Shown: positions 10,271 through 21,200 of the stretch, in pieces
How the letters are laid out: every line of letters starts with the position of its first letter
Position numbering within the stretch: position 1 is the first letter of the stretch
NCBI GenBank assembly: GCA_963935595.1
Contig: OZ012549.1
Span: forward strand, 17,285,318-17,349,317
Length of the DNA stretch: 64,000 nt
Source of the DNA: Schoenobius gigantellus
Lineage: Eukaryota > Arthropoda > Insecta > Lepidoptera > Crambidae
Direction: 5' to 3'
Notes under the pieces: model-generated
What the model saw: only the letters and a program-made list of their open reading frames with translations
What the model was told of the DNA's origin: nothing
The model's database searches: none
Position numbers and translations under genes: made by a program

Positions 10271-10845
10271 AAACCCTCAGTCACATTTATTTTTTTCATT
10301 ATTCTTTTTATTGTTATTATTTTTTTTGTACTTGTTATCATAGTAAATATTCTCTTGTTTGATATAATGGTAGGTACATTTCTTATAACTCCGGACACCT
10401 CAGTTGTAGCAGCAGGAATACTGGCTTTGAATTTGTATTCTTTCAAGAAGGTATTATTATTTAAAAAGGCATTCACCAAGTCTGGTTTTTCAAAATAAAT
10501 ACCTATCTTAAACTTATTGATATTTCTTAAAAATTTGACGCCTTTGTTAAAGCGCTTTAAACAAGTTGACAAAGAAAGAAGATCTCTTGTTCCAATTGGT
10601 TTCTGGATGTCTGATGACTCAACAAAAACCACAAATTCAGTGCCGCTAATTTCTTCCGGATATCTGCGTATATAGTCAGTAACATAATAAGGCTTGTACC
10701 TATCTGCATTGCTTATTTCTTCATCACTGTCCGAAGAGGACATATCCGTTTCTACCAACCTTACCTCATCTGTCTCCCTATCTGCATCACCAGACTCCGG
10801 TTCATCCTCCTTTTTTTTTCTTTTTCTCGAACTCCGCTTCCCCAT
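10271..10845 (-). pseudogene. LINE ORF1, 5' half
   Basis: This is the N-terminal half of the I-clade ORF1, starting at ATG 10845. It has a basic start (MGKRSSRKRKKK), an acidic/serine stretch (SSSDSDEE) and then an RRM-like region ending in VTEGF at the copia boundary. The frame continues at 6377 in the same phase once one AAACC copy is discounted. In the present genome the frame runs on into the LTR and stops there. Confidence 0.82.
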
Positions 10846-11010
10846 ATCTGCTTATAATATTATTTAATGCCTATATGTTATATACCTCTTTTGTTTGTGT
10901 TTTATTAAGTAACTGACTACAATTAAAAAATTACAAATAAAATATTTTAAAGAGCCCGCCTTTACTATGTGAAGTTCCCGCGCTTTTTTTCTTAAAATAT
11001 ACAATTACTC
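10846..11010 (-). promoter_or_regulatory. 5' UTR / internal promoter region of the I-clade LINE
   Basis: 165 bp between the target duplication (11011-11020) and the ORF1 ATG. I-clade LINEs carry an internal RNA polymerase II promoter here. The sequence is AT-rich except for a short GC-rich block at about 10952-10985. No motif was assigned. Confidence 0.6.
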
Positions 11011-11020
11011 GAAACCACAA

Positions 11021-12012
11021 ATTATCGCACAGAGTCAGTGTTGTCAACATGCAAAGTCAAAATTATTCCAAATCAAACAAAATTATCGTATTTTATCGTA
11101 TACAGCAGTGGTTCCCAATGAGGTTCCGTAACGATTTTAACTATAAATGTAGCTTTGTAGACAATTAAAAAACAATATAAATGGTACCAATTTTTTTTTT
11201 CTACGATGAAAATTTACGAAATTATAACGAAAAAACAGATCGCTCTGTCAAGCGGCCGCCTGGCAGGCGTGAGACGTCACACGACACGTTCTAGGCAGAC
11301 TCCGCATCCGTGCTATCACTCCCGAGTTTTCGACTAGTAGCCGCGCAGCGTTTCATGCGAAATCGTATTACATACCTATATTGTTTTTTTATGTAATAGT
11401 AGTAGTAGTAATCAAGAGGTTCAGTACAGTTTGAGCAATGAGTAATAAACTAGAAATCGATTTTGTGTAAGGTCAATCGGATAAACTTCCTATTTTTGAC
11501 ATTTTTATGAAATCTGGTTACTTACCCATTTAAAGTACACCAGTGCCGAAATCCGTGGTTGGAAACTTCAAAGGTAAGTGAATAAAGCTACATATTTTAA
11601 AATTAGAATAATAATATGTAGGTTATTGACCTCTAAAGTTATGTCACTAAGTTATAAACTAGTATTTACCTTTGAGTATTTTTTTGGTTCTTGAGTATTT
11701 TTTGATGTAGGTTAGTATTCTGAGGTTGGTATTCTGAGCACAAAATGAGTAGGTAGGTCTATTTCGTAAAATGTACGAACGAATGAACACGGCTGTCTTC
11801 AGGATCGCAACGTGACAGTTTTGGGCGGTCTGGATTTCATAGTATGGTGGTGATGTTATGATCGAAACACACAATGAGGGTGCAGCGTAGCGCGGAATAT
11901 ATTCTTTATTTACACTATGAGCGTGCGCTCCCTTTTGATTTTCTCTTTTAAAACACACATTTTTTATTATTCCTGATACCTAAACCTATCCTATCCGTAC
12001 CCGTGGCCGTAC
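11021..12012. other. Unique-looking intergenic DNA
   Basis: No gene recognised. The stretch 11021-11110 holds TTATCGTAT-type text resembling 22320-22430, suggesting an old shared repeat. A small TAG trinucleotide run lies near 11398-11410. The minus-strand open frame at 11659-11958 shows no domain and probably arises by chance. Confidence 0.4.
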
Positions 12013-12139
12013 CGCCTAAAAGCGAACACTCGCTATCGTTATCGTGACATTACAACAATAGTTTTTATGTCACAGGTGACATTTAAACTGTTGTTCTAAT
12101 GTCACGAAAGCGATAGCGAGTGATCGCTATGAGTTAGGC
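12013..12139. mobile_element. Foldback MITE (about 60-bp arms)
   Basis: The segment is almost wholly an inverted repeat. The left arm, CGCCTAAAAGCGAACACTCG onward, pairs with the right arm, CGAGTGATCGCTATGAGTTAGGC, around a centre near 12075. Several mismatches show some age. It has no coding capacity. Confidence 0.7.
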
Positions 12140-12151
12140 AGTTGCCCCCCT

Positions 12152-12324
12152 GCCCCCCTAGACAAGATGCATTTCGATAATCGCTAACGCAATCGCTAGT
12201 AGGAAAATATATGGGATTTGACATAAGCCCTCGCTTAGCTTTCGAGCGCAATTGTCAAATCTCATACATTGTCCATTTAGCGATTGCGTTAGCGATTATC
12301 GAAAGACATCTTGTCTAGGGGGGC
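12152..12324. mobile_element. MITE with CCCCCCTAG termini and long arms
   Basis: The ends GCCCCCCTAGACAAGATG and its reverse complement bound a 173-bp element. The first roughly 45 bp of each arm (including GATAATCGCTAACGCAATCG) are nearly identical in inverse orientation. Its termini resemble those of the MITE at 61006-61157, although the interiors differ. Confidence 0.75.
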
Positions 12325-12360
12325 TGGACTGCTGAGATGATTTTGAGTGTAACGTATGTC

Positions 12361-12611
12361 CTGGGGCCTTATTCTGCTAGCGTTAATGCATTTGTGGCGT
12401 GTCAATAACGCTTCAATAGCATCGCTTTTTGGGACAGTTATTGTTGGTTAACCGAATACTAACTAAAACATTTGTAACTATTGACTTATCAAGAAATTGT
12501 AGCACACATAAATTGTATCAGAAAATGCGCATAAAAGCGACAAAAGCAGTGTTATTGAAACGCTATCACGACGCGACAACGACGTTAAGATTAGCGGAAT
12601 TAGAGCCCTGG
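12361..12611. mobile_element. Probable degraded TIR element
   Basis: The left end CTGGGGCCTTATTCTGCTAG matches the reverse complement of the right end, CCAGGGCTCTAATTCCGCTA, with several differences. The length is 251 bp. A small plus-strand open frame overlaps it (12429-12680) and is not a gene. It is the third repeat of a tight cluster. Confidence 0.5.
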
Positions 12612-13050
12612 TCGTTGGTTTTAGTTGATTTGTTTACTGAAAAATTCATAACACTTGGCTTTGGTGCCCGTTTTGTGTAGGCGACAGGCTGGAGTACTGT
12701 AAGGCCCATACTGCCAGATGTGGCTTTGAGTGTAAAACCTAGTTTTAACAGAGTGTTACCTATAGCTCTGCTAGACCCCTTTTGGGATTATAAGTGTGAT
12801 TTTATGCATATATGTATGTATGTAAACCTATCTATGAATGTTACCGTCACAAAGAATGTTTCCATTCTTCAATCTGGGCGTGCAGCTTATGGAGATGAAG
12901 CCGTAGGTTAGGTGCAAGTAAAGAGAACTGGCCACATTGTGCACTGTTAAAGCCAGAATAACGTCAGAACACAAATAGATTCACTATATCATTATACGGT
13001 CTAATATTGCATGGACTCATACAACGGTTAGTCTCTCTCTACTCGTTTAC
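12612..13050. other. Intergenic stretch without recognised features
   Basis: No gene, RNA or clear repeat was seen. A short open frame at 12720-12911 has no domain. Confidence 0.35.
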
Positions 13051-13333
13051 TGTAGGTAGGATACAAGTCTCCCTGCCTGCCATAAAAAGAGGTTTTTTTT
13101 CATTGATTGTAGCACTAAACAAGAAAACATTCAACCTTACTTAAAAGAATAATAATTATTGTTGAATTTCAACTTGATTATATTAATAAAATAAAACTTT
13201 TATAAAAATAGCCGAACAACATTTATTGATTTTTCTACATTAATAATTAAGTGACAATTTCGCCCTGACAAACTAACAAAAAAAAAACAGTTTGCGGTTT
13301 ATGGTATTTGAAAATATGTAAACCCTCAACATC
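13051..13333 (-). repeat. Putative BEL/Pao 3' LTR
   Basis: AT-rich sequence downstream of the polypurine-like tract, starting with TG on the minus strand. With no partner LTR, only the start is reasonably supported. Confidence 0.4.
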
Positions 13334-13441
13334 CTCCCCACCTTGGACCTTCAGATGGAAGGGACAAATTTATGAATTGAAGTTAAATAACAGCCTTATC
13401 CAAATAACTCTATATCTAACTTACAATTAATCTTATTCTAT

Positions 13442-14685
13442 CTATAATATATATTCATCAAACAACACATTAGGTTTAACAGTACGACCAGAACGAGTGA
13501 CCTTTGCGGTGCAGCCAGCAGATCGAGAAGAGCTGGAGTCTATCTCTTTGGTGACTATTAGATTGTCTTGACTTACTTCGAGACGATATAAGCGTTGCAG
13601 AGCCCTGGTAACTTCGCTGGATGCAGTCTTCACACGAGCTACTCTGTTATGACCATCAGTTCCAGTAAAAACATCTAAGACAAGTCCCAAAGGCCAATTG
13701 ACACGTTTAGCGTCATCTGATCCGATTAAAACTATATCACCTATCTTTAAGTCTTGATGGGATTTGTTGTTGCAAGATTCTATCAACAGAGATAAATACA
13801 CAGAACGAAAACGTTGTTTTAAATGAGCATTCAAAGTATTTAAGTATCTCCAACGTGATGTTAAAATATTCCCATCAATGTTGTCCATTACGTCTGTCGC
13901 ATTTGAAGAGCTATTCATATTTAAGAACATGTGTCTTAAATTCTCGGTAGAGTCAGTGACATATGTGAGAGGACGCGAATTAATCACAGCTTCCGTCTCG
14001 CAGAGAATGGTATGTAATTCATTCTCCTGCAACGCTGCTTTCCCAAGAACTCTTCGCAAGATCTCTTTAACTGTACGGACCATTCTCTCCCAGAATCCTC
14101 CCCACCATGGCGCTGAGGGCGGAATAAAACGCCATTCAATCTCTTGAATCGATACTCGTTTCGCTAACTCCTGCCAGTCAGTGCCATTAAGAATATTAGC
14201 TGTGCCTCTAAAATTAGTACCATTATCGCTATATATCACTCTCACCTTCCGTCTTCTAGCTAGAAATCTCCGCAAGGCCTTCATAAAATCTTCCGTAGAT
14301 AGCGATAAAACATATTCGAGATGAATCGCTCGATAAACTGCGCAAGTAAATAATACTATCCAACATTTTTGTTTGGACTTCAAAAATAATGGACCTGCGA
14401 GATCGACGCCTGTAACTTCGAATGGAGAACCACAATTTATTCGGTTAAAAGGAAGCGGTGCTTGTGGAGCTGTGCATGCCTTAGTACTATACCTTCTGCA
14501 TGTTACGCACTCTTTCACTATTCTCTTAGCGAGTCTACGGATTCCAATTATCCAATATGTTTCACGGATGTTATTGATTAATGTCTGTGATCCGACATGT
14601 AACAGTTCGACATGCTTCCACGCTACAAGCCTTTCAACAATGACGTTCTTCCCAGGCAATAATATTGGGTATTTAAAATCCGGAA
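13442..14685 (-). pseudogene. BEL/Pao integrase with C-terminal DUF5641-like region
   Basis: The frame encodes about 405 residues. A zinc-binding start (HVELLHVG...CVTC) leads into the integrase core. The catalytic D/D/E lie in VTGVDLAGPL, IYSDNGTNFRG and WWGGFWERMVRTVK. Further on, WPLGLVLDVFTG...RVARVKT matches the C-terminal domain that follows integrase in Pao/BEL elements. The proteins join element DNA to host DNA. The upstream pol segment (14623-15114) is in another frame, and the switch falls near 14675-14685 around a short T-run. A single-base indel is the simplest reading, so the copy is dead. Confidence 0.87.
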
Positions 14686-15115
14686 CATCATATCATCAGA
14701 TGCTGTGAGACGAGTACAGACTCTTAGAAGACCATCATCGTCTGTTACAATACGTATATTAACTTTTGTATTAGATTCTTTTTGAATTATACTGATTAAA
14801 CACTTCTCAGCCTGTTTATACTCCAGTGCTAAAAGATCACCAACATGATCTTGCCCTTTACATCTATTTACAAATCTCAGGCACCAAGCGATCATACGAA
14901 CTATTTTATTATATTTACTAAAGTAGGTAAGTTTATCAGAAAAGTGTTCAATACCATTTACATTATTTACATTAGTTAAACATTCCTTCTTTACCTCTTT
15001 AAGAACCTCATTTTCATCAGGTGCTTCTGTGTACATGGGCCATTCACTTGCAGAGCCTCGTAGCCAAAGATATAGAAAGCATACAAAGATATAGAAACAT
15101 AATTTTTTCAAAAAC
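14623..15115 (-). pseudogene. BEL/Pao pol segment upstream of integrase, frameshifted
   Basis: This is the region between RNase H and integrase of a Pao/BEL polyprotein. It has the typical RMIAWCLRFVNRCKG and EYKQAEKCLISIIQ patterns. It overlaps the integrase frame because of a frameshift near 14680. The upstream boundary near 15115 is where recognisable pol sequence stops and Helitron-like DNA begins. Confidence 0.72.
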
Positions 15116-15140
15116 AACACAGATGTTCAGCACAGGCGGC

Positions 15141-15400
15141 CTTATCTATACTAATACTAATACACTAATCTATACTAATATTATAAAGAGGAAAGATTTA
15201 ATTGTTTGTTTGTTTGTATTAAAAAGGCTTCGAAACTACTGAACCGATTTGGATGAAAGTTGGTATAGGGATAGTTCGAGACCAGGGGAAGGGCATAGGG
15301 TAATATTCCTACGGGAAAACATAAAATTCCCACGGGAAAACAAAAATAACGCGGGCGAAGCTATGAGCGGAAAGCTATTGCTAATAAGCAATATCTTCCA
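15141..15400 (+). mobile_element. Helitron-like non-autonomous element
   Basis: It starts near TCTATACTAATA and holds the common lepidopteran text CTACTGAACCGATTTGGATG and CCTACGGGAAAACATAAAAT. It ends with AACGCGGGCGAAGCTATGAG and a degenerate AAGCTATT in place of AAGCTAGT. The order T-C start, GC-rich hairpin-like end and CTAG-type terminus fits Helitrons. Related ends occur at 22781-23073, 55020-55394 and 58470-58557. Confidence 0.55.
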
Positions 15401-15426
15401 GGCAACATAATCTATTATGTAAGTAA

Positions 15427-15678
15427 AGGAAAATAAAACAACTGTTGTCGACAAGATCGCGTTAACAAAACAAGCCGAACGTTTTGTAACTAAAAATTCA
15501 ACATGGCTGAACGGTGCATTAGGTTCGAATAACGCATATGTGCAAGAATTTAGAGACGAAGGCGGGTCGGAAAAAGCTTCGATTGTTGCCATAATGCGAA
15601 GCTCTAATACAAACGAGAAAAAGGTGACGAAGAAAAATATTTCATGCAACCATCAATATGAAAAGTTTCTCTGCAGAT
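15427..15678 (+). other. Unassigned open frame of 83 codons, possible coding relic
   Basis: The frame is open from GTA after a TAA to a TGA, with no early ATG. It reads VKENKTTVVDKIALTKQAER at its start and ends HQYEKFLCR. Residue use is balanced and unlike a chance AT-rich frame, but I do not recognise the family. It lies just beyond the Helitron-like end, so it could be part of a gene relic. The opposite-strand frame (15236-15649) is probably its shadow. Confidence 0.3.
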
Positions 15679-15705
15679 GAACCTTTGGCCCTCTACGGGG
15701 ATTTG

Positions 15706-15774
15706 GATCTGTCAAAAGCTAGTACACATTTTTAAGATTTGGATGTCAAAAGCTAGTACACATTTTTAACATTT
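15706..15774. repeat. Two-copy tandem repeat (about 35 bp)
   Basis: GTCAAAAGCTAGTACACATT plus flanking bases occurs twice in direct orientation, near 15710 and 15745, followed by TTTAAGATTT or TTTAACATTT. Confidence 0.75.
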
Positions 15775-15820
15775 AAAATTTATAGATAAGAACTCAGTCA
15801 TGTTTCCGTCATTATTATAA

Positions 15821-16042
15821 CATATCGAGTATCTGACGCAAAAAAAAACGTACTATTTGCCTGCTTCGAGTATTGAAGTAACATACACAAGTGCTAAAGT
15901 AAAGCTACAAGATTTGCTGGATCATACTATTGGCCGTGTTTTGATGATAAAAGGTGTTTACAGACCTTCTCAAATACGTCTCAGGTTTAGCAAATGGGGA
16001 TGTGTTGGTTCATCGGGGCAAAGTGAATACAAACAACGATAA
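15821..16042 (+). other. Second unassigned open frame (73 codons)
   Basis: Open from CAT after a TAA (near 15821) to TAA at 16040-16042, reading HIEYLTQKKTYYLPASSIEV at its start. It has no ATG near the start and no domain I recognise. It is in the neighbourhood and orientation of the frame at 15427-15678. The two might be pieces of one decayed gene, but nothing proves this. Confidence 0.25.
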
Positions 16043-17215
16043 AGTTTAAGGTAATATTATATTTAACTTTATACATTTTGAGGGAAACATGTCTCCTGAA
16101 TAAACAGACCTGAATAAAAGATTCTTGTAGGTCCATGCCCTTATAGTGTATTTTAGTCAACTAGCACGTCATTTAGTGATATAATATAATAGTGATATAA
16201 TAACAATATTATATCATTATTTCCTTTATAATCACCTTCATATTCTCGTAATAAGCAAACAATGAAACGGAAAAAGTAATTTTGTATGGAAAAGTAGCGA
16301 TTTTTTATTTTGTATGTTTTTATGTGTAATAATAAATTAAATATATAAAGATTCTAGTATCATTTCATAGCTTATATATTGGAGATCCTGTATGCAAAAT
16401 TTTGTATCCTTAGGTGTAGTAGAAAAAAAGTTGCAAATTTTTGAAACGCAACTCACGCTTTCATCCCATAGTGCGGCGCGCGGCGGCGGCGTATAGTGTC
16501 GACTGACGTCACAGCCTGTCCGTAGGCAGCGGCGGATTTAATAAAATCAGTTGATGCAAATTGGTTTATAACTTTACATCGGATGGACCGATTTTGGTGA
16601 TTTAAAAAACATATTTTTTGTAATACAATAAGGAATGTTACTATGTATGTTGTATTATGAAAAGCCATACCATTACGGGACCTCATTTCTTTTTCTTGCG
16701 TACCACTTCAAGAAAGACCTGAAATTCGCGTAACCCTTATTGCAGGAATAATAAATAAAAATTTAATCCGGTTTTTGGCGTTTATTATTATCTGAATACA
16801 GTTTAAATGATGGTGAAAATAAGTTTAATGTCACAAATGAGTACGTTTTTTTGCCATAACTCTGAAAAACCTGGTTGCTCATTGGTTAGTTTTAGCCTCA
16901 AGTCGTTTTCAAGTTGAACTCTGTGACGATGTTTAGTTTTTATGTTTGACATGGTCAAAAAACCGCTCTCGGAAAGGTACTTCGTGCAAAATGGTAGTAA
17001 ATACTTAATTGCTCCTTTCGGTTAATTATCAGTTAATAATCCACAATTAAAACAACACAATTGAATAAGCACAGCGACACCACGACTCACGACACAGAAC
17101 ACAGAACACCTCTTTCTGTGATTCACGACCACAAATTATATTACCACGACATAAGCAAAATAGCAAATGAAAACTAAAATAGGCGGGAAACGGGAGCACA
17201 ACTACAGAACAAGGA
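16043..17215. other. Intergenic DNA without recognised genes
   Basis: AT-rich. A short GC-rich patch with repeated CGGCGG lies near 16475-16530. Nothing supports a gene. The minus-strand frame at 16453-16686 carries no domain. Confidence 0.35.
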
Positions 17216-17782
17216 TACTTTTTAGGGTTCCGTAGCGAAATGGCAAAAAACGGAACCCTTATAGATTAGTCATGTCTGTCTGTCCGTCCGTATGTTACAG
17301 CCACTTTTCTCCGAAACTATAAGAACTACATTGTTGAAACTTGGTAAGTAGATGTATTCTGTGAACCGCATTAGGATTTTCACACAAAAATAGAAAAAAG
17401 CAATAAATTTTGGGGGTTCCCCATACATAGAACTGAAACTCAAATAATTTTTTTTTTATCAAACCCATACGTGTGGATTATCTATGGATAGGTCTTCAAA
17501 AATCATATTGAGGTTTCTAATATCATTTTCTTCTAAACTGAATAGTTTGCGCGAGAGACACGTCCAAAGTGGTAAAATGTATGACCCCCCCCCCCCCCCC
17601 TCTGTAGCTTCTAAAATAAGAGAATGATAAAACTAAAAAAAATATATGATGTACATTACATGATGCAAACTTCCACCGAAAATTGGTTTGAACGAGATCT
17701 AGTAAGTAGTTTTTTTAATACGTTATAAATCCTACGGAACCCTTCATGGGCGAGTCCGACTCGCGCTTGGCCGGTTTTTTTT
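17216..17782 (+). repeat. Lepidopteran interspersed repeat ('GGTTCCGTAG ... TTGGCCGG')
   Basis: It begins TTTTTAGGGTTCCGTAGCGA and contains a CTGTCTGTCCGTCCGT block. It ends with CGAGTCCGACTCGCGCTTGG and a CCGGTTTTTTTT tail. Copies of this text are, from memory, very common in moth and butterfly genomes. A run of 16 C lies at 17585-17600. No open frame is present. Confidence 0.65.
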
Positions 17783-17959
17783 ATACATACTACAAGGTCT
17801 CCTTTCCTCACTGCCCGAGTACCGGCCGCGAAGCGCGGTAGGTGCGCGGTAATTTTTTTACGAATAAAATTATCTTATTTCATTTAGGTTTCAATAAAAT
17901 AAAGCTTCAATGTTTAGGTACTAACATTTTTCATAAACTTTAATAAGGACAATGAGTTT

Positions 17960-18228
17960 GACATCTGCTTTTACTTATATCAAAACAGATGCATTGGCCC
18001 GATGTTGGTAATTGTTTGGGCATAAAGATGATATTTTACGGGATTGGGCCAATGTCAAATGATATCTAATAGGGCCTACGATAAATACACAACAGAAGTG
18101 CCAACAGTTTTTAAAAAACGGTAGGCAGTAGTAGGATTGGCCTAACGTTGGTAATTGGTTCAATTGGTTGGGCGTAATGATAACATTCTACTATAGTGGG
18201 CCAACGTTAGATTTATGAAGGCAATATT
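17960..18228. repeat. Imperfect tandem repeat around 'TTGGCC..TGTTGGTAATTG'
   Basis: Two diverged units of about 145 bp (near 17990 and 18135) share ATTGGCC, GTTGGTAATTG, TTGGGC and GGGCCAA motifs. Similar GTTGGCCAATGG text resumes right of the transposon at 22250-22275. The Sola-like element therefore landed inside this repeat. Confidence 0.5.
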
Positions 18229-18232
18229 AGTA

Positions 18233-21200
18233 GAGTCATATCCAAAAAAGATGTACGTCAGGAAATAGTTAGTAAAGGGTATTGTCAAGAAATGTTAGGA
18301 AATGGTAAATATAAAGGTGTGTTTTGCATAATAAAAATACTCCATAATCAGTCATCCATATTATTACCCTTTTTTTGGTAGTCAATACCTTTGGTATTTA
18401 ATTAAACACGTAATTTTTTATAACAAATAATAACATAATATTTGATGTTAAAAAGAAACAAAATCTATTCAAGAACTTAAAGAACTTAACATTAAAAATA
18501 ACAAACCTTACATTTGGTCAACCTCATTCTTTTTGATATACATTTACTTTGCTTTTACTTTTGATATAAATTTACCAGTTTTTTCGTCTAGGATAGTGAC
18601 AAGCTCAATACTATCTAATATTTTAATATTTTTATTGCGCAATGTTATTAAGTTACGGTTTGTTTCATGAAGATCATGTCGTTTGATTTCTTTTATATTT
18701 CTTAATATAGTTTTTTTCTTTTCTTCTGTTTCTGTAATCTCTCCGTTCACGATCATATTCTCCTTATTTTCTTGTTCTCTCTTAAGCTTTTCCTTGATAT
18801 TATGGACCTCTGTACATTTGCTTTCATCTTCACTGCTATCTTCACTTATTATATTTCCTTCACTTTCACTGGTTTCAGCATAAGTAACATCAGAGTCCAG
18901 TTCTGTGTCTGTAGAGTCCGTATTCCTCTTTCTTTTGCCTGACTTATTCCTATTTTCAGGGATATTTGCTGATCGTTTCTTAGCAACGGTTTTCTCTTTA
19001 CGAATCAGTTGGTGTTGTTTCAGATGAAAACATTTGCAAAGTCCTCTATTAATAGATTCGCAGTAGCAACTTACATCCCTGTAAAGTATAGATCCATCAC
19101 AGTGTTTTGTAATAATCTGATGTACTTTCATTGTTCCTGGGAGTGGTATCATATCATCAGGTATTTTATTTTGGATAGCAGTAATATCTTCATTCGAAAT
19201 GTAAAATATTTTTACTTCAGTTTCTTGTGATTTCAGCAAAGTGTGTGCTGCTTCTGCAGATGGTATGTCATGTTTATAAGCAACCAATTTATCTAGCTTC
19301 CTTTTAATGGCACCACCTACGCCGTCTGCAGGGCCTTTGCCATGCGCAGCTTCGAAATATGACCAAGTACCGTAATCAAAGACACTTTCACCAATTATTT
19401 TATTAAATAAATAAAAATTCTTTTTTTGACGGTATTGCGTCGAAGGTCCGTCAGAGAAAAAGTGAATTACTCGTGCCATTGGACATCTTTCCTTTGCGTA
19501 CTCGATAATCGGTTTCAAATGGGCCCAAATCGCACCAGGATCATGAGAAATCGATGGCGATATACTACAAAATGAGATTGGACTGTTTCCTTTCAAATAA
19601 ATGACCCCTGTGTGTAAAGTAAATTGCTGTTTACTTGCGCCAAAATGGGCAGATTGTATCTCTTCAGACATTTTGCAGGTATAATTTTCTGAAAAGTCAC
19701 ATATTATAACGATCTCGTCTTCACGTATTTTTTCTTTACATACTTTGAATGCTGAAGCTTGAATACCTATGTTAAAGTAATGACGCTTGAAGATATGTAA
19801 TTCTTCTTTGAATTTTTTAACCAAAGTTTTTAGAGATCCAGTAAATTCATTTTTTGAATATCTCTTTGAGACAATAGTTTTTGGACATCCAGGTTTGCCT
19901 TTGATATATTCATGATTTTTTAAAATCCATTGGTGCCAACGTATTTCCTTTTCTCCATGAATTTCAGTATTAATTTCAGGCATTTTTTCTTTGCAAATCT
20001 CACAAGAAGAATACATGCAAATTTTGGATTTACAGTCACAAGCAACTTCCTTAACGAGCTGTGACAGTGAGTTGGTTGTCAGCACTCCCAATGCTTTCAG
20101 TTTATCTGCTTTTAATTGTAAATTTGTATGTTTCATGCATAGGCAGCTGTTTCTGTCATTGACATTAGGACTTATAACATAAAATGGTCTGTATCGCCCA
20201 AAAGTTGTTCGAGAAGCTTTTCCTCCTTCTGATTTATATATTTTGTATAAGTTGTCTAAGGTGTCTGTCAAAAAACGTTTCTGCATTTTTATTTTTTTCA
20301 GAGTTCTGGTTTCACTCCTCCCTGCTGTAGATCGGCTTATGTCATCTCGGAGGAAAAAATTCCTTATATCTTGTTCTAATATTCTGTTTATGTTTCTAGA
20401 CCTGTGTCGATTTCTTATCCTTCCCTTGAGACCTAACTTCAGTGACAAATTGTATTTCATACGATACTTTGTGGTTAACTCGTTATTAGCAATATTTTTT
20501 AATTTCGCTTTTGTTTCATTTGTGTTAGCATTCTTGTATTGGAATTTGAGAGAATCTGATAATACATTGAGTTCAAAAATTTTCTTCTTTATTTTATTTT
20601 TATCGATATTTTGGATTGGTGAGGACAAAGAGTCTATAAAAGAATTGGTTTTGCTGAAAGGAGTTGAACCCGGTGTCTTCAACGCTTGCACATTACTGGA
20701 GTCTAAAGTTTCATTTTTAGTTATAATCGGTTCATTCAAATGCACATCTTTGGAATCTGATATTTGATTATTTATTTGTTTGTTTAGTTGTTGATTTTCT
20801 TTCGTGCAACGGTATAACTTCTTTTGAACAGCAATAATACGTCGATTAAGATGTGTGACTTTTTCACGAAGCTTCTCATTCTCTTTTTTTAATTTCCTTT
20901 TGTATAATGCGGCTTGAATTTCCCTCCTTTTTTTAAATTTTTCTTCATTTTGTTTTTGCAAAGAATCCTGTTTCTTATCTTTCCTCTTTCTATTTGCTTC
21001 ACACCATTTTCTTCTTTGAATAATCTTTTCTTTCTCTGTTAAATTTGCTATTTTATTTTGTCGTTCTTTTACTTTATTTAGATGTTTCTTTCTCTTTTCT
21101 TCATATTTTTCAGGATTTTCTTTTTTTAAACGTTCTATATATCGTTTTTGGCGCTCTGCACCAGTTAACGGCATCTAAAAGTACAAGAAATAAGTATAAT

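Larger units (their letters stand above)
1957..11010 (-). mobile_element. Full-length I-clade non-LTR retrotransposon, split by a copia insertion
   Basis: The element reads on the minus strand. It has a 5' UTR (11010 to 10846), ORF1 (10845-10271 then 6377-5795), ORF2 (5798-2067) and a 3' UTR. A poly(A) tract shows as 16 T at 1957-1972. The 10-bp direct repeat GAAACCACAA occurs at 1947-1956 and again at 11011-11020, which is the target-site duplication. Leaving out the copia element and its extra 5-bp duplication, the LINE is about 5.16 kb. Both ORFs would be open, so the copy was probably complete when copia landed. An RNase H domain in ORF2 and zinc knuckles in ORF1 place it in the I/Nimb group rather than Jockey or CR1. 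Confidence 0.88.
13051..15115 (-). mobile_element. 3' part of a BEL/Pao LTR retrotransposon
   Basis: Reading on the minus strand, the 3' third of a Pao/BEL pol gene (15115 to 13442) is followed by a purine-rich tract (AAGGTGGGGAGGA, near 13334-13346). A likely 3' LTR then begins TGTTGAGGGTT at about 13333. The 5' LTR, gag, protease and RT are absent. The far end of the LTR (near 13051) is a guess, because no second LTR is present for comparison. Confidence 0.72.

Noticed and set aside
11398..11411. TAG trinucleotide run
   Set aside because: Too short to be more than a trivial microsatellite.
12429..12680. Plus-strand frame of 83 codons
   Set aside because: Lies across a TIR element's right end; no domain.
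15236..15649. Minus-strand frame of 137 codons with a membrane-like start
   Set aside because: Overlaps Helitron-like sequence and a more protein-like plus-strand frame; hydrophobicity is the expected antisense effect.
20243..20767. Plus-strand frame of 174 codons
   Set aside because: Hydrophobic shadow of the lysine-rich transposase on the other strand.
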